64,000 nucleotides of DNA from Rhodospirillales bacterium (GCA_016776725.1 JADHSV010000002.1:26086-90085); one strand, 5' to 3'. Positions 7,759 to 17,709 are shown, numbered from the stretch's first letter. The notes: generated from the letters alone by a model not told the origin. Translations and numbers: made by a program.

Positions 7759-8913
7759 ATGTCCGCCAAACAGCTTGAACCCCTGCGCATTACTTCGGTT
7801 GTGGCCGCACCCTTGTGCGGGGAAAGCCCCAAGGGCGGGTGGTCCGAGGAGATCAAGCCGGAAGATTCCATCCATACCCTGATCGCCGTTCACACCGACG
7901 GCGGCATCACGGGGTTTGGCAGCGTGTTTTCCAACGGCGATCTGGTGCAGGCGGGGCTTGGCGTTTTGGAGCCCTTGTTCATGGGCGAGAACGCGCTGGA
8001 GCCCGAGCGGGTGGCCGAAAAGATGCATCAGCACACCTTCTGGATGGGGCGCGGCGGCACCCTGACCCACACCATATCCGGCATCGACATCGCCATGTGG
8101 GACATTCTGGGCAAGGCGACCGCAATGCCGGTGGGCCAGCTTCTGGGCGGATGCTACCGCACAAAGGTGCAGCCCTATTGTTCGCTGCTGATGGAAGAAC
8201 CCGGCCTGATGGGCGACGTCATCGCCGAATACAAGGATCTGGGGTTCAGCGCCTTCAAGATCGGCTGGGGGCCCTTTGGGCGGCGCAACGATGAGAAACT
8301 GGACGAAGCCATTGTCGCCGCCGCGCGCAAAGCCGCCGGCGACGACGCGCGCCTCATGGTGGACGCAGGCGCCAGCGACGGCCACTGGCCCAACGGCCTG
8401 AAATGGGCCATGCGGGCCGCCGATATGCTGGACAATTACGCCGTCGAGTGGTTCGAGGAAGCGCTGCGCCCCGACGATCTGGAAGGCCATCAGCAGCTCA
8501 GGGCATCCAGTTCCGTTCCAATCGCGGGCGGCGAGGTTCTAACCCGCAGGCAGGCCTTCCAACCGTGGCTGGCGGGCGGGGCGCTGGATATCGTGCAGCC
8601 CGACGTGACCAAGGTCGGCGGCATTTCCGAGCAGCGGCGCATCGCCTGGATGGCTGATGACTTCGGCGTCAAATACATCGGCCACGGCTGGAACACCGCA
8701 CTGGGCCTGGCCGCCGACTTGCAGCTGGCCGCGGCTATGCCGGGCTGCGATCTGGTGGAATACATCGGCGGCAGCCCGTATGTGGACGGCATTCTGGCCA
8801 CACCGTTCGAGCTGGATGCCGAGGGGTTCCTCGATATTCCGGCAAAACCGGGCCTGGGAGTGGAACTCGATCCCGACAAACTGGCCCGCTACACACCCGT
8901 CAACCTGTTTTGA
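7759..8913 (+). CDS. Mandelate racemase/muconate lactonizing enzyme family protein
   Basis: Enolase-superfamily enzyme, 384 residues from the ATG of MSAKQLEPLR (GGAAGGA upstream; the frame stays open further up but without a good ribosome site and inside the divergent promoter region). N-terminal capping domain, then a TIM barrel with AFKIGWG carrying the acid/base Lys, metal ligands in LMVDAGASDG, VEWFEEAL and IAGGEV, and the Asp/His pair of QPDVTKVGG and IGHGWNT. That set is typical of acid-sugar dehydratases or racemases in the mandelate racemase subgroup, but the sugar acid cannot be assigned. It probably shares a transcript with pgm (15-bp gap). Confidence 0.9.
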   Translation: MSAKQLEPLRITSVVAAPLCGESPKGGWSEEIKPEDSIHTLIAVHTDGGITGFGSVFSNGDLVQAGLGVLEPLFMGENALEPERVAEKMHQHTFWMGRGGTLTHTISGIDIAMWDILGKATAMPVGQLLGGCYRTKVQPYCSLLMEEPGLMGDVIAEYKDLGFSAFKIGWGPFGRRNDEKLDEAIVAAARKAAGDDARLMVDAGASDGHWPNGLKWAMRAADMLDNYAVEWFEEALRPDDLEGHQQLRASSSVPIAGGEVLTRRQAFQPWLAGGALDIVQPDVTKVGGISEQRRIAWMADDFGVKYIGHGWNTALGLAADLQLAAAMPGCDLVEYIGGSPYVDGILATPFELDAEGFLDIPAKPGLGVELDPDKLARYTPVNLF

Positions 8914-10569
<1,656 letters not shown>

Positions 10570-10590
10570 ATAATACCGGAAGGAAGCCCC

Positions 10591-10914
10591 ATGTTTACCC
10601 GCAGCGCCATTTTCGAAGGCGTCATCCACCCCGGCAAGGAAGATGCGTTTTTTGATATTATCGAAAACAGCCTGCTGCCCATCTGGCGGCGCATGCCCAA
10701 CGTGACCGATGTCCGCCTGTTTCGCCCCGTGGCGCAGGACGACGGAACGCCCGACATCATTCTCGTTCAGCAGATCGACTACCCGACCCGCGCAGCCATT
10801 GACGAGGCCCTGTCCTCGCACATACGCGACGAAGCGGTGGCGGCCTCGGAACCCTTGGGCGATTTGTACGATGGCCGCCACTACCACTTCGTCTACGAAA
10901 AACTGACCACGTGA
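10591..10914 (+). CDS. Small alpha/beta protein, possibly dimeric ferredoxin-like barrel
   Basis: 107 residues. The opening FTRSAIFEGVIHPGKEDAFFDI and the pattern of alternating strands and helices are reminiscent of small dimeric alpha-beta barrel proteins (Dabb/EthD/antibiotic monooxygenase type), but I see no diagnostic catalytic residue, so this is inference. AGGAAG stands a few bases before the ATG. It follows pgm by 21 bp and precedes the YqaA-like gene by 35 bp in the same direction. Confidence 0.72.
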   Translation: MFTRSAIFEGVIHPGKEDAFFDIIENSLLPIWRRMPNVTDVRLFRPVAQDDGTPDIILVQQIDYPTRAAIDEALSSHIRDEAVAASEPLGDLYDGRHYHFVYEKLTT

Positions 10915-10949
10915 CGCGCCGCCGAACAAGTTCGCGCTGAGGGACCATC

Positions 10950-11381
10950 TTGGAAAGTTATCTAGGCCTCTTTCTCAGTGCGCTTCTGGCCGCAACCCTG
11001 GTTCCGTTCTCGTCCGAGGCCCTTCTCGGCGGCATGGCCGCATCCGCGCATTTCAACACGGCCGGCCTGTTGGTCGCCGCCAGCGCCGGCAACATTCTTG
11101 GCGCCGTCGTCAACTGGGGGCTGGGGCGTTATTGCCTGCACTGGCAGGACCGAAAGTGGTTCCCGGTATCGCCCGCGCAACTGGATCGCGCCAGCCGCTG
11201 GTTCAAGCGCTACGGGGTGTGGTCGCTGTTGTTTGCCTGGGTGCCGATCATCGGCGACCCGCTGACCTTTGCCGCCGGTGTCCTGCGCATACGCTTCGCA
11301 ATTTTCCTGATACTCGTCACCATCAGCAAAACCGTCCGCTACCTGATGGTGCTGGAGATCGTCCGCTGGGCGTGGACATGA
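10950..11381 (+). CDS. YqaA/DedA-like inner membrane protein
   Basis: 143 residues, TTG start preceded by GAGGGA. Two or three hydrophobic segments with the SNARE-associated/DedA-like layout: LVPFSSEALLGGM near the start, GNILGAVVNWGLGRY, a basic amphipathic FKRYGVWSLLFAWVPIIGDPLTFAAGVLR and a final hydrophobic segment. The F-x-x-P-x-x-GDPLT signature matches YqaA-type proteins. Function in this subgroup is unknown; DedA relatives influence lipid or envelope homeostasis. It is convergent with the FkbM methyltransferase gene, 30 bp apart. Confidence 0.85.
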   Translation: MESYLGLFLSALLAATLVPFSSEALLGGMAASAHFNTAGLLVAASAGNILGAVVNWGLGRYCLHWQDRKWFPVSPAQLDRASRWFKRYGVWSLLFAWVPIIGDPLTFAAGVLRIRFAIFLILVTISKTVRYLMVLEIVRWAWT

Positions 11382-11411
11382 TTTTCAGGAATTTTCGGGC
11401 GCGGCTCGGCG

Positions 11412-12137
11412 CTAGGGTTGGGGCACGAATAACAGATCGCCGTGTTCTTGCCGATCGGGCGCAAGCAGGGTGCCGGTGTGCAACTCGGCTTGCCGGTATC
11501 GGTGATCGTCCATGAGTTGGAAAAGCTCCCGGGCGCTGCCGCCGGCGCGGCGAAGGTGCTCGTCGACGACTTCGACGTAGACGACAGGGCGCAGGCGCTC
11601 AAGGGTTTGGCGCGCACCTTTCAACATTTCCAGCTCGAACCCCTCGATGTCGGCTTTAATGAAGTCCAGCCGGTCCAGGCCGCGTTCGCTAACAACCTCG
11701 TCAATGGTCCGAATGGTAACCGTTTCGCTTATCACCGGGCGCCCGGCGGCAGCGGCGTCGCCAACGAAGCTGAGACCGAAACCCAGCGAGCCGGATTTCT
11801 TGACCGGAACGTTCAAAACGAACGATGCCGATTGACTGCCAAGCCCGAACGGCTCGATCGTAACATTGTTCTTGGCCCTGAATTTCACCGCCTGGCTGAG
11901 GATCGAGCGGGCGTAACTGCCGGGTTCAAATGAAAAAACTCGGCCCTGCGGCGTTAATCCGGAAAACAGTTTTGCAAACTGGCCCGAATGCGCCCCCACA
12001 TCAAACACCACGGCGCCTTCCGGAAGATAGCGGGCGAACAGCGGCGCCAACTCCTTATGATGCTGCTTCGTGCAGGCCTTCCAAAGGTGCGCAACCCAGG
12101 TCAGTCGTTGGCGAAAAGTCAGCTGATCAATGATCAT
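11412..12137 (-). CDS. FkbM family methyltransferase
   Basis: SAM-dependent O-methyltransferase, often acting on sugars of glycolipids or capsules. Motif I is VVFDVGAHSGQFAKLF, followed by RVFSFEP, the TIDEVVSERGLDRLDFIKADIEGFELEML core (the FIKADIEGFE block is the family hallmark) and VVYVEVVDEH. I start at the ATG of MIIDQLTFRQ with GGGAA 9 bases upstream, giving 241 residues; a GTG at 12215 would add 26 residues (MEDRHFCTPC) and cannot be excluded. Its promoter side faces a long gene-free repeat region, so it marks the edge of the conserved chromosome. Confidence 0.85.
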   Translation of the reverse strand: MIIDQLTFRQRLTWVAHLWKACTKQHHKELAPLFARYLPEGAVVFDVGAHSGQFAKLFSGLTPQGRVFSFEPGSYARSILSQAVKFRAKNNVTIEPFGLGSQSASFVLNVPVKKSGSLGFGLSFVGDAAAAGRPVISETVTIRTIDEVVSERGLDRLDFIKADIEGFELEMLKGARQTLERLRPVVYVEVVDEHLRRAGGSARELFQLMDDHRYRQAELHTGTLLAPDRQEHGDLLFVPQP

Positions 12138-12265
12138 ATTCGGGTTCCCGCGTGGCGCCTTCAGATCGTTCAACACTACCCGAAAGCAGGGGGTGCAGAA
12201 ATGACGATCTTCCACGAAACCGGACGCGGCCCGAACCTTCCCGACGTTGCGAAGAGAAAGAATGG

Positions 12266-12316
12266 CCGGGCTCCGCCCAGACCCGCAAAGGGCCGCGGGC
12301 CCTTTGATCCCGTTTA
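12266..12316 (+). repeat. CCGGGCTCCGCCC dispersed repeat, copy 2
   Basis: CCGGGCTCCGCCCAGACCCG then CAAAGGGCCGCGGGCCCTTT and GATCCCG. The first 28 bases match copy 1 at 2729 almost exactly. GGGCCGCGGGCCC forms a hairpin here. Confidence 0.65.
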
Positions 12317-12390
12317 AGGGCGGTAAAAGCGCACCTGAGACGGATTAACCCATTGAAAACAAACAAAAATACCCTATCCGGCGACGAAAA

Positions 12391-12429
12391 ATGTAAGCAT
12401 TCGTCATCAAATGTAGGCATTTGTCATCA
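12391..12429. repeat. Direct repeat of a 19-bp ATGTARGCATTYGTCATCA unit
   Basis: Two adjacent units, 12391-12409 and 12411-12429, differing at two positions. Located in the 12138-12557 gene-free stretch, in which I see nothing else apart from the dispersed repeat at 12266. It could be a remnant operator pair or a simple duplication. Confidence 0.5.
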
Positions 12430-12557
12430 TTTCAAACCCGGACAACACCCGCCCCACCCGCAAAAAACAGCGCCACTTTCCTATTTACCATTTAAAATAT
12501 CCAAATTAGGACTTAACACCTTTTTCACCGAATGTCAAGGCCCCCAGCCTGCGTGGC

Positions 12558-12882
12558 GCCTGAACGTGTTCCACAACACACAAACGGCCCCACACCCCGC
12601 GTCGCCGACAATAAGCCCGGAGCGAAGCGACTAACGAGCAAGCGCGAGTGCAGGCTGCGTGCCGCCTGAACGCAATGCTTAAGAACAGCAACAAGCGAGG
12701 CCTACGCGGACAAGCCCGGAGGGAAGCGCAGCGCACCGACTAGGGCCATTGAGGCCCGCAGGCTGCGTGCCGCTTGAACGCGATTATGATGGAAGGACCG
12801 GGCTCCGCCCCTGCCCGCAAAGGAACTTGCGTCCCTTTGATCCCTAATTAGTGCGCTGTCACCGGAACCTGTCACCGTAACC
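12558..12882 (+). repeat. Composite inverted repeat, left arm
   Basis: About 325 bp whose reverse complement reappears at 15960-16281. It holds about three units of 105-108 bp, each opening with GCAGGCTGCGTGCCGCCTGA (near 12547, 12650, 12758) and containing AAGCCCGGAGGGAAGCG. It ends with a copy of the CCGGGCTCCGCCC repeat (12798-12850) and CTGTCACCG...GTAACCG. Short open frames in both arms translate into the same peptide (CPRRPRLL, SIAFRRHAACT), which is a by-product of the repeat and not evidence of a gene. Confidence 0.8.
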
Positions 12883-12912
12883 GTAATTCTTATCGTCGAC
12901 GTAATTCTTATC
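12882..12912. repeat. Direct repeat CGTAATTCTTATC at the island edge
   Basis: CGTAATTCTTATC at 12882-12894 and again at 12900-12912, directly inside the left composite repeat and 29 bp before the stop of the first island gene. This marks the junction between repeat and island DNA. Confidence 0.5.
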
Positions 12913-12940
12913 CCTGGTCGAACTGGTGGATTTCTTCGAC

Positions 12941-13951
12941 TTATCCTTTGTCGTCTGTCGCCGCTTTTGAGGCAGCCTTAACGATCTCGATGACTTTTGA
13001 TCCGGTATTGGGACTGCTGTCGGACTCGCCTAAGTAACCTGACGGCGTGATAGTAAAGATGGAGCGGGTGGTTTCCATGAGAACTGCGTCTCGCACTGCT
13101 GGGTCCGTCGTAGCCTCAACAAACGCCTGGAAAGTTTGAAGAGCATCGGCCCGGTGCTTGTTGACGGACTGCTGGTGTTTGTTAGTCTTGTACATGCGGG
13201 CGCACCAGATAGTGCCGGTGAAGAGCAGGCTAAGGATGACAACTCTCATGGTTGTGTATTGGAGCAACGCTGGAATAGCCTCTGGAATCTTTGAAGCGGA
13301 GCCGAAAACAAACGCGACCAATCCCGTCGCTATAGCGAAGACCGCTGTGGCTCCCAGCCACATATCGGCAGAGGTGCTTCGATTCGTTGCCTCTTTAGCA
13401 AAGTCTTTGGTGAAGAGACCGACGCCCGCCGTGCCCGCTGCTTCCTTTGCGGCGGCGACGGCATTCTTAATCTGCGCTTGTCCGTAATCTGCATGTTCAA
13501 GGAATTTTTCAAGCGCGTCGTCAACATGCCCTTGCGACGCGGCAATCTTCTTGAGACCTTCTGAAACATCGCCAGCCTGAAAAAACAGGTACCCAATCCA
13601 CGGTGCGATCCGTTCCCATGCCGCTTTGGCCTGCTCGGTCAAGGCGCTAGCCAACTGGTTCCTAATTTGCTCAGAAGTGTCCTGCATGACGGTGAATTCC
13701 ATCACATTATTGATGGCGTCTCGCAACATGGTTAGGTTGTTAACAATATTCTGGGCATGGGCTTGCGAAAGAGAGGCCATGGGAAGTTCCGGAAGGGGGC
13801 GAATGACAGAATACGCGACCTCCAAATCTTCCCGGCAATCATCAAAGTTGTACTCGCCCCATTTGCTGTTTCTGAGGACATCGTCGGCGTTGCGCCCCAT
13901 GATCTCACCGACAAGTTCGAAAATCTCGTTGACGGTTGCCTCTGTTGCCAT
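12941..13951 (-). CDS. Island membrane protein of unknown function
   Basis: 336 residues, family not recognised. The N-terminal two-thirds is helical and charged, with Ala/Gln-rich coiled-coil-like stretches. Two hydrophobic segments (about residues 198-216, GATAVFAIATGLVAFVFG, and 233-250, MRVVILSLLFTGTIWCA) are separated by a short loop. A C-terminal helical region begins KHRADALQTFQAFVEATTDP and ends in a flexible tail. ATG at 13951. GC content is below that of the chromosome. It lies between the left composite repeat and a protein kinase gene on the same strand, and could be a partner or substrate of that kinase. Confidence 0.72.
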   Translation of the reverse strand: MATEATVNEIFELVGEIMGRNADDVLRNSKWGEYNFDDCREDLEVAYSVIRPLPELPMASLSQAHAQNIVNNLTMLRDAINNVMEFTVMQDTSEQIRNQLASALTEQAKAAWERIAPWIGYLFFQAGDVSEGLKKIAASQGHVDDALEKFLEHADYGQAQIKNAVAAAKEAAGTAGVGLFTKDFAKEATNRSTSADMWLGATAVFAIATGLVAFVFGSASKIPEAIPALLQYTTMRVVILSLLFTGTIWCARMYKTNKHQQSVNKHRADALQTFQAFVEATTDPAVRDAVLMETTRSIFTITPSGYLGESDSSPNTGSKVIEIVKAASKAATDDKG

Positions 13952-14057
13952 CGGAGCCCCCCAATAATCCGTTCAAATACGTCGTTGGTTGCGTCAATCG
14001 GAAAAATTCTAATATTTATTGAACGAGTTGTAAAATATTGGGGGCTGTCCTGGGTGA

Positions 14058-14198
14058 ACAGACAAGTCCCCAGAACTTCCATTCCGGGGTCACAACCGGC
14101 CCTTTGATGCCGTGAAAGACTGGATGGGGGCAAAGGTGGTGACGTTCGACGATTATGTGATTGAGGCGGACGAGGGGGAGGGCAAGGACGGGGGGTAG
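14058..14198 (+). pseudogene. Possible 3' gene remnant
   Basis: A frame open from 14058 to TAG at 14196-14198. Its last part (from 14103) reads FDAVKDWMGAKVVTFDDYVI then an acidic, Gly-rich tail. Composition is GC-rich like the core chromosome and unlike both flanking genes, and no start or upstream coding sequence is present. It could be the severed C-terminus of a host gene, or chance. Confidence 0.25.
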
Positions 14199-14208
14199 AT
14201 GGTGCCCT

Positions 14209-15354
14209 CTAGAAAGGTATTTCATCGTCAAATAATGGCGGTTCCGTTCGCTCAACCGCCTCCAAGCGCATCAACAGGTTCTCAACAACAATACTTCTTT
14301 TCTCTTCGGAGAATCCCATTAACAAATCGAGGAAGCTGCGAAGTGTGGCAACCTCGAAGCGAGCATTTTTCCAATATCGAAAAGAGCCCAACACAAAAAT
14401 CAGCGCTAGTTGGTTTGGTGCCGCCAAATATTCTTCGAGCATGGTGCGCCTGTAGAGAGCCTCAAGGCGACCAACCAACTTAGAAGTATCGCGTTCAAAA
14501 CGTGCATCTAGTTGAATTGAAGAAACGATGCCCGCAACGCCGCTTGAGAATTTTCGATATACCTCAATCTCGGTATTAGAGAAGGCAAGTTCTAAAAATT
14601 TCCCCTCAATTATTGCGCGTTGAATGTCCGAGAACGACTGTGCTCTCGATTCTCTATCTGGTTCGTTCATGTCGCGAAGCAGTGGCATGTACTTGAAGTC
14701 GCTCAGGTTGCAGTCTTCGACAGCCTTCTGGAAGAGCTTTCCCACAAAATACACTTCGGTCTGGAAGTCATAGATTCCATCTTGGAATTCTGGCGGAGTG
14801 TCGCACCACCAATTTAGTGAAATACTCTTTTCAATCTGGCTCTCTTCAAAATCCATTCTTTTCCCAAACCCAAAGTCGATGATCTTCGGCACACTGTTCT
14901 CACCGACCAGAATGTTCATTGGCCGAATATCTCGATGGAGAATTTTTCTCTGCTGCAAGTGCGCGAATCCGTCGACAACGCCTTCAAAAACTTTGTCGGC
15001 ATTCGCCGGGTTGTGGCTCAGATACTCTAATATATCCGGGCCTGAGATGAACTCCATTATGATATAGGATGTCTTGTGTTCCCTATAGTCAAAGAAATTG
15101 AATACTCTAACGACATTGGGGTGGTTTAGTTGAAACAGTATTCGGGCTTCATCCCTAAATCTGTCAAGTAAATCCTCAAAAATACTCGGCACATCATCCT
15201 CTGATACGAATGGATGGTACTTCTTCGCAACAAAGTCGCACCCCATATCATGATCTCTAATTTGAACGGTTTCGCCACAAGCGCCTCGTCCCAATACCTT
15301 GACAACTTTGTATTTAGCGGGGCGATCGAACTCGATTTGTTCTGGCATTGCCAT
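14209..15354 (-). CDS. Hanks-type serine/threonine protein kinase
   Basis: 381 residues; ATG at 15354 with AAGGG 7 bases upstream (a TTG five codons earlier is an alternative). The kinase domain fills residues about 15-265: glycine loop LGRGACGETV, ATP-anchoring Lys in FVAKKYH, catalytic loop LHRDIRPMNIL, and IIDFGFGK as the DFG motif. All residues for catalysis are present, although the activation segment is short and lacks a typical APE (TPPEF appears in that place). The C-terminal 115 residues are helical and without a membrane segment, so the kinase is probably cytosolic. AT-rich codon use unlike the chromosome, and inverted composite repeats on both sides of its island. Confidence 0.88.
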   Translation of the reverse strand: MAMPEQIEFDRPAKYKVVKVLGRGACGETVQIRDHDMGCDFVAKKYHPFVSEDDVPSIFEDLLDRFRDEARILFQLNHPNVVRVFNFFDYREHKTSYIIMEFISGPDILEYLSHNPANADKVFEGVVDGFAHLQQRKILHRDIRPMNILVGENSVPKIIDFGFGKRMDFEESQIEKSISLNWWCDTPPEFQDGIYDFQTEVYFVGKLFQKAVEDCNLSDFKYMPLLRDMNEPDRESRAQSFSDIQRAIIEGKFLELAFSNTEIEVYRKFSSGVAGIVSSIQLDARFERDTSKLVGRLEALYRRTMLEEYLAAPNQLALIFVLGSFRYWKNARFEVATLRSFLDLLMGFSEEKRSIVVENLLMRLEAVERTEPPLFDDEIPF

Positions 15355-15549
15355 GTTTCGACCCTTCAAGTTCAGTTAGTTTTCTTGCTGCGACGACGCA
15401 ACGTCAACGTTACCCGATTAGGCTTGAGAATAAAATTCGGAAAGTTAACGCTCGCTAAGGTTCATGGGCTAGTCTGACACGCCCGTTGTGGGCTCAATTC
15501 TGCCGGTAACTGATTGATCGGAATGGGCAGCACAGGGTCCCACCCGGCC

Positions 15550-15978
15550 CTAGGCGTTGGTGAAGGTTCCCAAGTAGGCGTTGGTGGCCTCCCGCGCCAA
15601 GCCGACGCTTTCGCCGTCCGGCCAGGGGAGATCGAATTCGCGCTGGATCGCAGCCACAATCTTTTCGCGTTCATGATCGAGCGTATGGCGGGCGGTTATT
15701 TGCCATGCCGTCGCGGTGTGTGAATGGGCCAGCACCGGGCCTATGAACCTTTCGGCCAGCGCCGTGGCTTCTTCGATTGAATGATATTTCTGGTAGGTCC
15801 ATGAGCCTTCCGAAACCCCGCCATGGAAGAGCGCCATGATGCCGTCATCGTCGAGCATGGCATCGGTGTAATACTGTTTGGCGTTGCTTTGGATGGTGTG
15901 GCGTTTGATTTCGTCCAGCCGTTCCTTGCGCCGCCCGGAAAAATGGACGATAGCGCCGGGGTTACGGTGACAGTGCAC
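15550..15978 (-). CDS. Uncharacterised protein, probably 5'-truncated by the repeat
   Basis: The frame encodes up to 142 residues ending FDLPWPDGESVGLAREATNA and GTFTNA. The only upstream start (GTG at 15978) falls inside the right composite repeat, whose GTTACGGTGACAGTGCAC would encode the first residues, so the natural N-terminus may have been lost; the ATG of MLDDDGIMALF is an internal option. GC-rich and codon-biased like core genes, unlike the two island genes next to it. The family is not recognised. It could be a fragment of a larger host gene cut by the rearrangement. Confidence 0.5.
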   Translation of the reverse strand: MHCHRNPGAIVHFSGRRKERLDEIKRHTIQSNAKQYYTDAMLDDDGIMALFHGGVSEGSWTYQKYHSIEEATALAERFIGPVLAHSHTATAWQITARHTLDHEREKIVAAIQREFDLPWPDGESVGLAREATNAYLGTFTNA

Positions 15979-16281
15979 AAATTAGGGATCAAAGGGCTCC
16001 GGCCCTTTGCGGGTACGGGCGGAGCCCGGTCTTTTTCATCTTTTTATAAAATCGCGTTCAAGCGCCACGCAGGCTGCGGGCCTCAATGGCCCTAGTCGGT
16101 GCGCTTCGCTTCCCTCCGGGCTTGTCCGCGTAGGCCTCGCTTGTTGGTGTTCTTAAGCATTGCGTTCAGGCGGCACGCAGCCTGCACTCCCGCTTGGTCG
16201 TTAGTCGGTTCGCTGCGCTTCCCTCCGGGCTTGTTGTCGGGGGTTGGGGGGTGGGGCTTTTTGTTTAATGGCGTTCAGGCG
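15960..16281 (-). repeat. Composite inverted repeat, right arm
   Basis: Reverse-complement partner of 12558-12882. It contains the inverted CCGGGCTCCGCCC element (15981-16030, reading TTAGGGATCAAAGGGCTCCG on plus), then CGCAGGCTGCGGGCCTCAAT, GCTTCCCTCCGGGCTTGTCC and two more CGTTCAGGCG units. The similarity breaks at CGTTCAGGCG (16272-16281). The rest of the 15979-16321 spacer holds no gene. Confidence 0.8.
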
Positions 16282-16321
16282 TCGATGGGAACAATCTTGT
16301 TTTAGGGGGCGAAATCTTGGG

Positions 16322-16738
16322 TTAATTGGGGGGGGCTCCGACGGCGGACCTTATCCTTTTCTCAAGTGCTGCCGGCGAAAAGGGCTTCACAAGATAACCC
16401 TGAATACCCAATTCCACCGCTTTTTTGACATTATCCGCGTCGGAATGGCCGGTTAAGACGATAACGGGCGTTTTCTTTTGGCTTTGGCCGGCGACCCCTT
16501 CGCGCAAGCCTTGAATAAATTTGAGGCCATCTATGACGGGCATTTCCAGATCGCAGAGAATCAGGTCCAGCTTTCCCTCAAGGGATTTGACCTGGGACAG
16601 CCCAACAGCACCGTTCTCCGCCTCAAAAACACTCAGTATCCCGAGTTCTTGAAGCACCCGAACAATCAATTTGCGCATGAATTTTTCATCCTCGACAACG
16701 AGGACATCGAGTTTGGTGATATCGAACGTATCGCTCAT
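16322..16738 (-). CDS. Single-domain response regulator (CheY-like)
   Basis: 138-residue receiver domain with no output domain. It has the acidic pocket (VVEDE, residues 14-18), phospho-acceptor Asp63 in LILCDLEMP, the switch Thr in VIVLTGHSD and the conserved Lys in YLVKPFSP. Such proteins act by protein-protein contact or as phosphate shuttles. No cognate kinase is adjacent. AAAGGA stands 8 bases before the ATG. It lies 100 bp downstream of uppP on the same strand, next to the repeat island. Confidence 0.92.
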   Translation of the reverse strand: MSDTFDITKLDVLVVEDEKFMRKLIVRVLQELGILSVFEAENGAVGLSQVKSLEGKLDLILCDLEMPVIDGLKFIQGLREGVAGQSQKKTPVIVLTGHSDADNVKKAVELGIQGYLVKPFSPAALEKRIRSAVGAPPN

Positions 16739-16838
16739 CTCCGCGATCCTTTCAAGGAGCCGGAGTTTACACCCTTACGGTGCAAGTGAAAAGCCAGTGC
16801 CCCAGCGGAAACGGCTCCGGGAAGTCGGGGGCCGAGCT

Positions 16839-17639
16839 CTAGAGGCCGTAGGCGAAGCCCAGGAGGATGCCGCCTAGGATGATGCGGTAGATAACGAACG
16901 GCGTAAAAGTGGCGTGGCGGAGCCAGGCCATTAGGGCGGCGATGGCGATGAGCGCGGTTATGAAGGCCATGAAGGCGGCGAGGATGGCGGCGCCGGTTAG
17001 GTCGGCGTTGCCGGATTGGTAGAGCTCAAAGCCTTTCAGGGTTCCCGCACCCAGAATGGTGGGGATTGAGAGGAGCATGGAGAAGCGGGCGGCGTCGGCG
17101 CGTTCGAAGCCCAGGATACGGGCGGCCGACATGGTGATGCCGGAGCGGCTGGTTCCGGGAATAAGGGCCAGGATTTGCGCCATGCCGATGACGAAGGCGT
17201 CGCTGAAGCCCAGGTGTTCGATGCGCCTGATGGTCATGCCGGCCTTGTCGGTAACGAAAAGCACGATACCGAACCCGAGCGTCGCCCAGGCGACGACCGT
17301 AAGGCTGCGAATTCCCTGCGGCATAAAATGATTAAGCGCGTATCCGGCGGCGATGACCGGCACGGTGGCCAGCACGATTTGCACGGCCAGGCGCGCGGCC
17401 GGGTCCTTGCGCCCGGTGAGCGCGCGCCAGATGCCCGCCGCCATTGCCAAAAGATCGCGCCAGAAATAAACGATGACCGCGCCCAGGGTTCCCACATGCA
17501 CGGCGACGTCGATGATGAGGCCCTGATCGGGCCAGCCCATCAGCGGCGAAACGATCACCAGATGGCCGGACGAGCTGACGGGCAGGAATTCGGTAATTCC
17601 CTGTATTATCGCCAATACGGCTATATGTAGGAGATTCAC
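16839..17639 (-). CDS. uppP: Undecaprenyl-diphosphatase
   Basis: Recycles undecaprenyl pyrophosphate to the monophosphate lipid carrier for peptidoglycan and polysaccharide export; confers bacitracin tolerance when abundant (BacA). 266 residues, multi-pass membrane protein, typical length. Signatures: GITEFLPVSSSGHLVI near the N-terminus (Glu-rich motif and the catalytic Ser/His), and IPGTSRSGITMSAARILG in the middle, containing the catalytic Arg. GTG start with AGGAG upstream. Confidence 0.96.
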   Translation of the reverse strand: MNLLHIAVLAIIQGITEFLPVSSSGHLVIVSPLMGWPDQGLIIDVAVHVGTLGAVIVYFWRDLLAMAAGIWRALTGRKDPAARLAVQIVLATVPVIAAGYALNHFMPQGIRSLTVVAWATLGFGIVLFVTDKAGMTIRRIEHLGFSDAFVIGMAQILALIPGTSRSGITMSAARILGFERADAARFSMLLSIPTILGAGTLKGFELYQSGNADLTGAAILAAFMAFITALIAIAALMAWLRHATFTPFVIYRIILGGILLGFAYGL

Positions 17640-17650
17640 GGCAACCCTAC

Positions 17651-17680
17651 CCCAAATGTGGATTTGTTATAGCATTTGGG
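17651..17680. promoter_or_regulatory. Dyad between gltD and uppP
   Basis: Perfect 8-bp arms CCCAAATG (17651-17658) and CATTTGGG (17673-17680), 14 bp apart, in the short gap between the gltD stop and the uppP start. It could be an operator for uppP or a 3' hairpin of the glutamate synthase transcript; no T-run is seen. Confidence 0.4.
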
Positions 17681-17709
17681 AAGCAGTCGCCCAAGCCCCT
17701 TTCGACTGA

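Noticed and set aside
12506..12736. Pair of similar short proteins at 12506-12736 (minus) and 16099-16305 (plus)
   Set aside because: Their similarity comes from the inverted DNA repeat itself; there is no ribosome site and the reading frames end in unrelated sequence.
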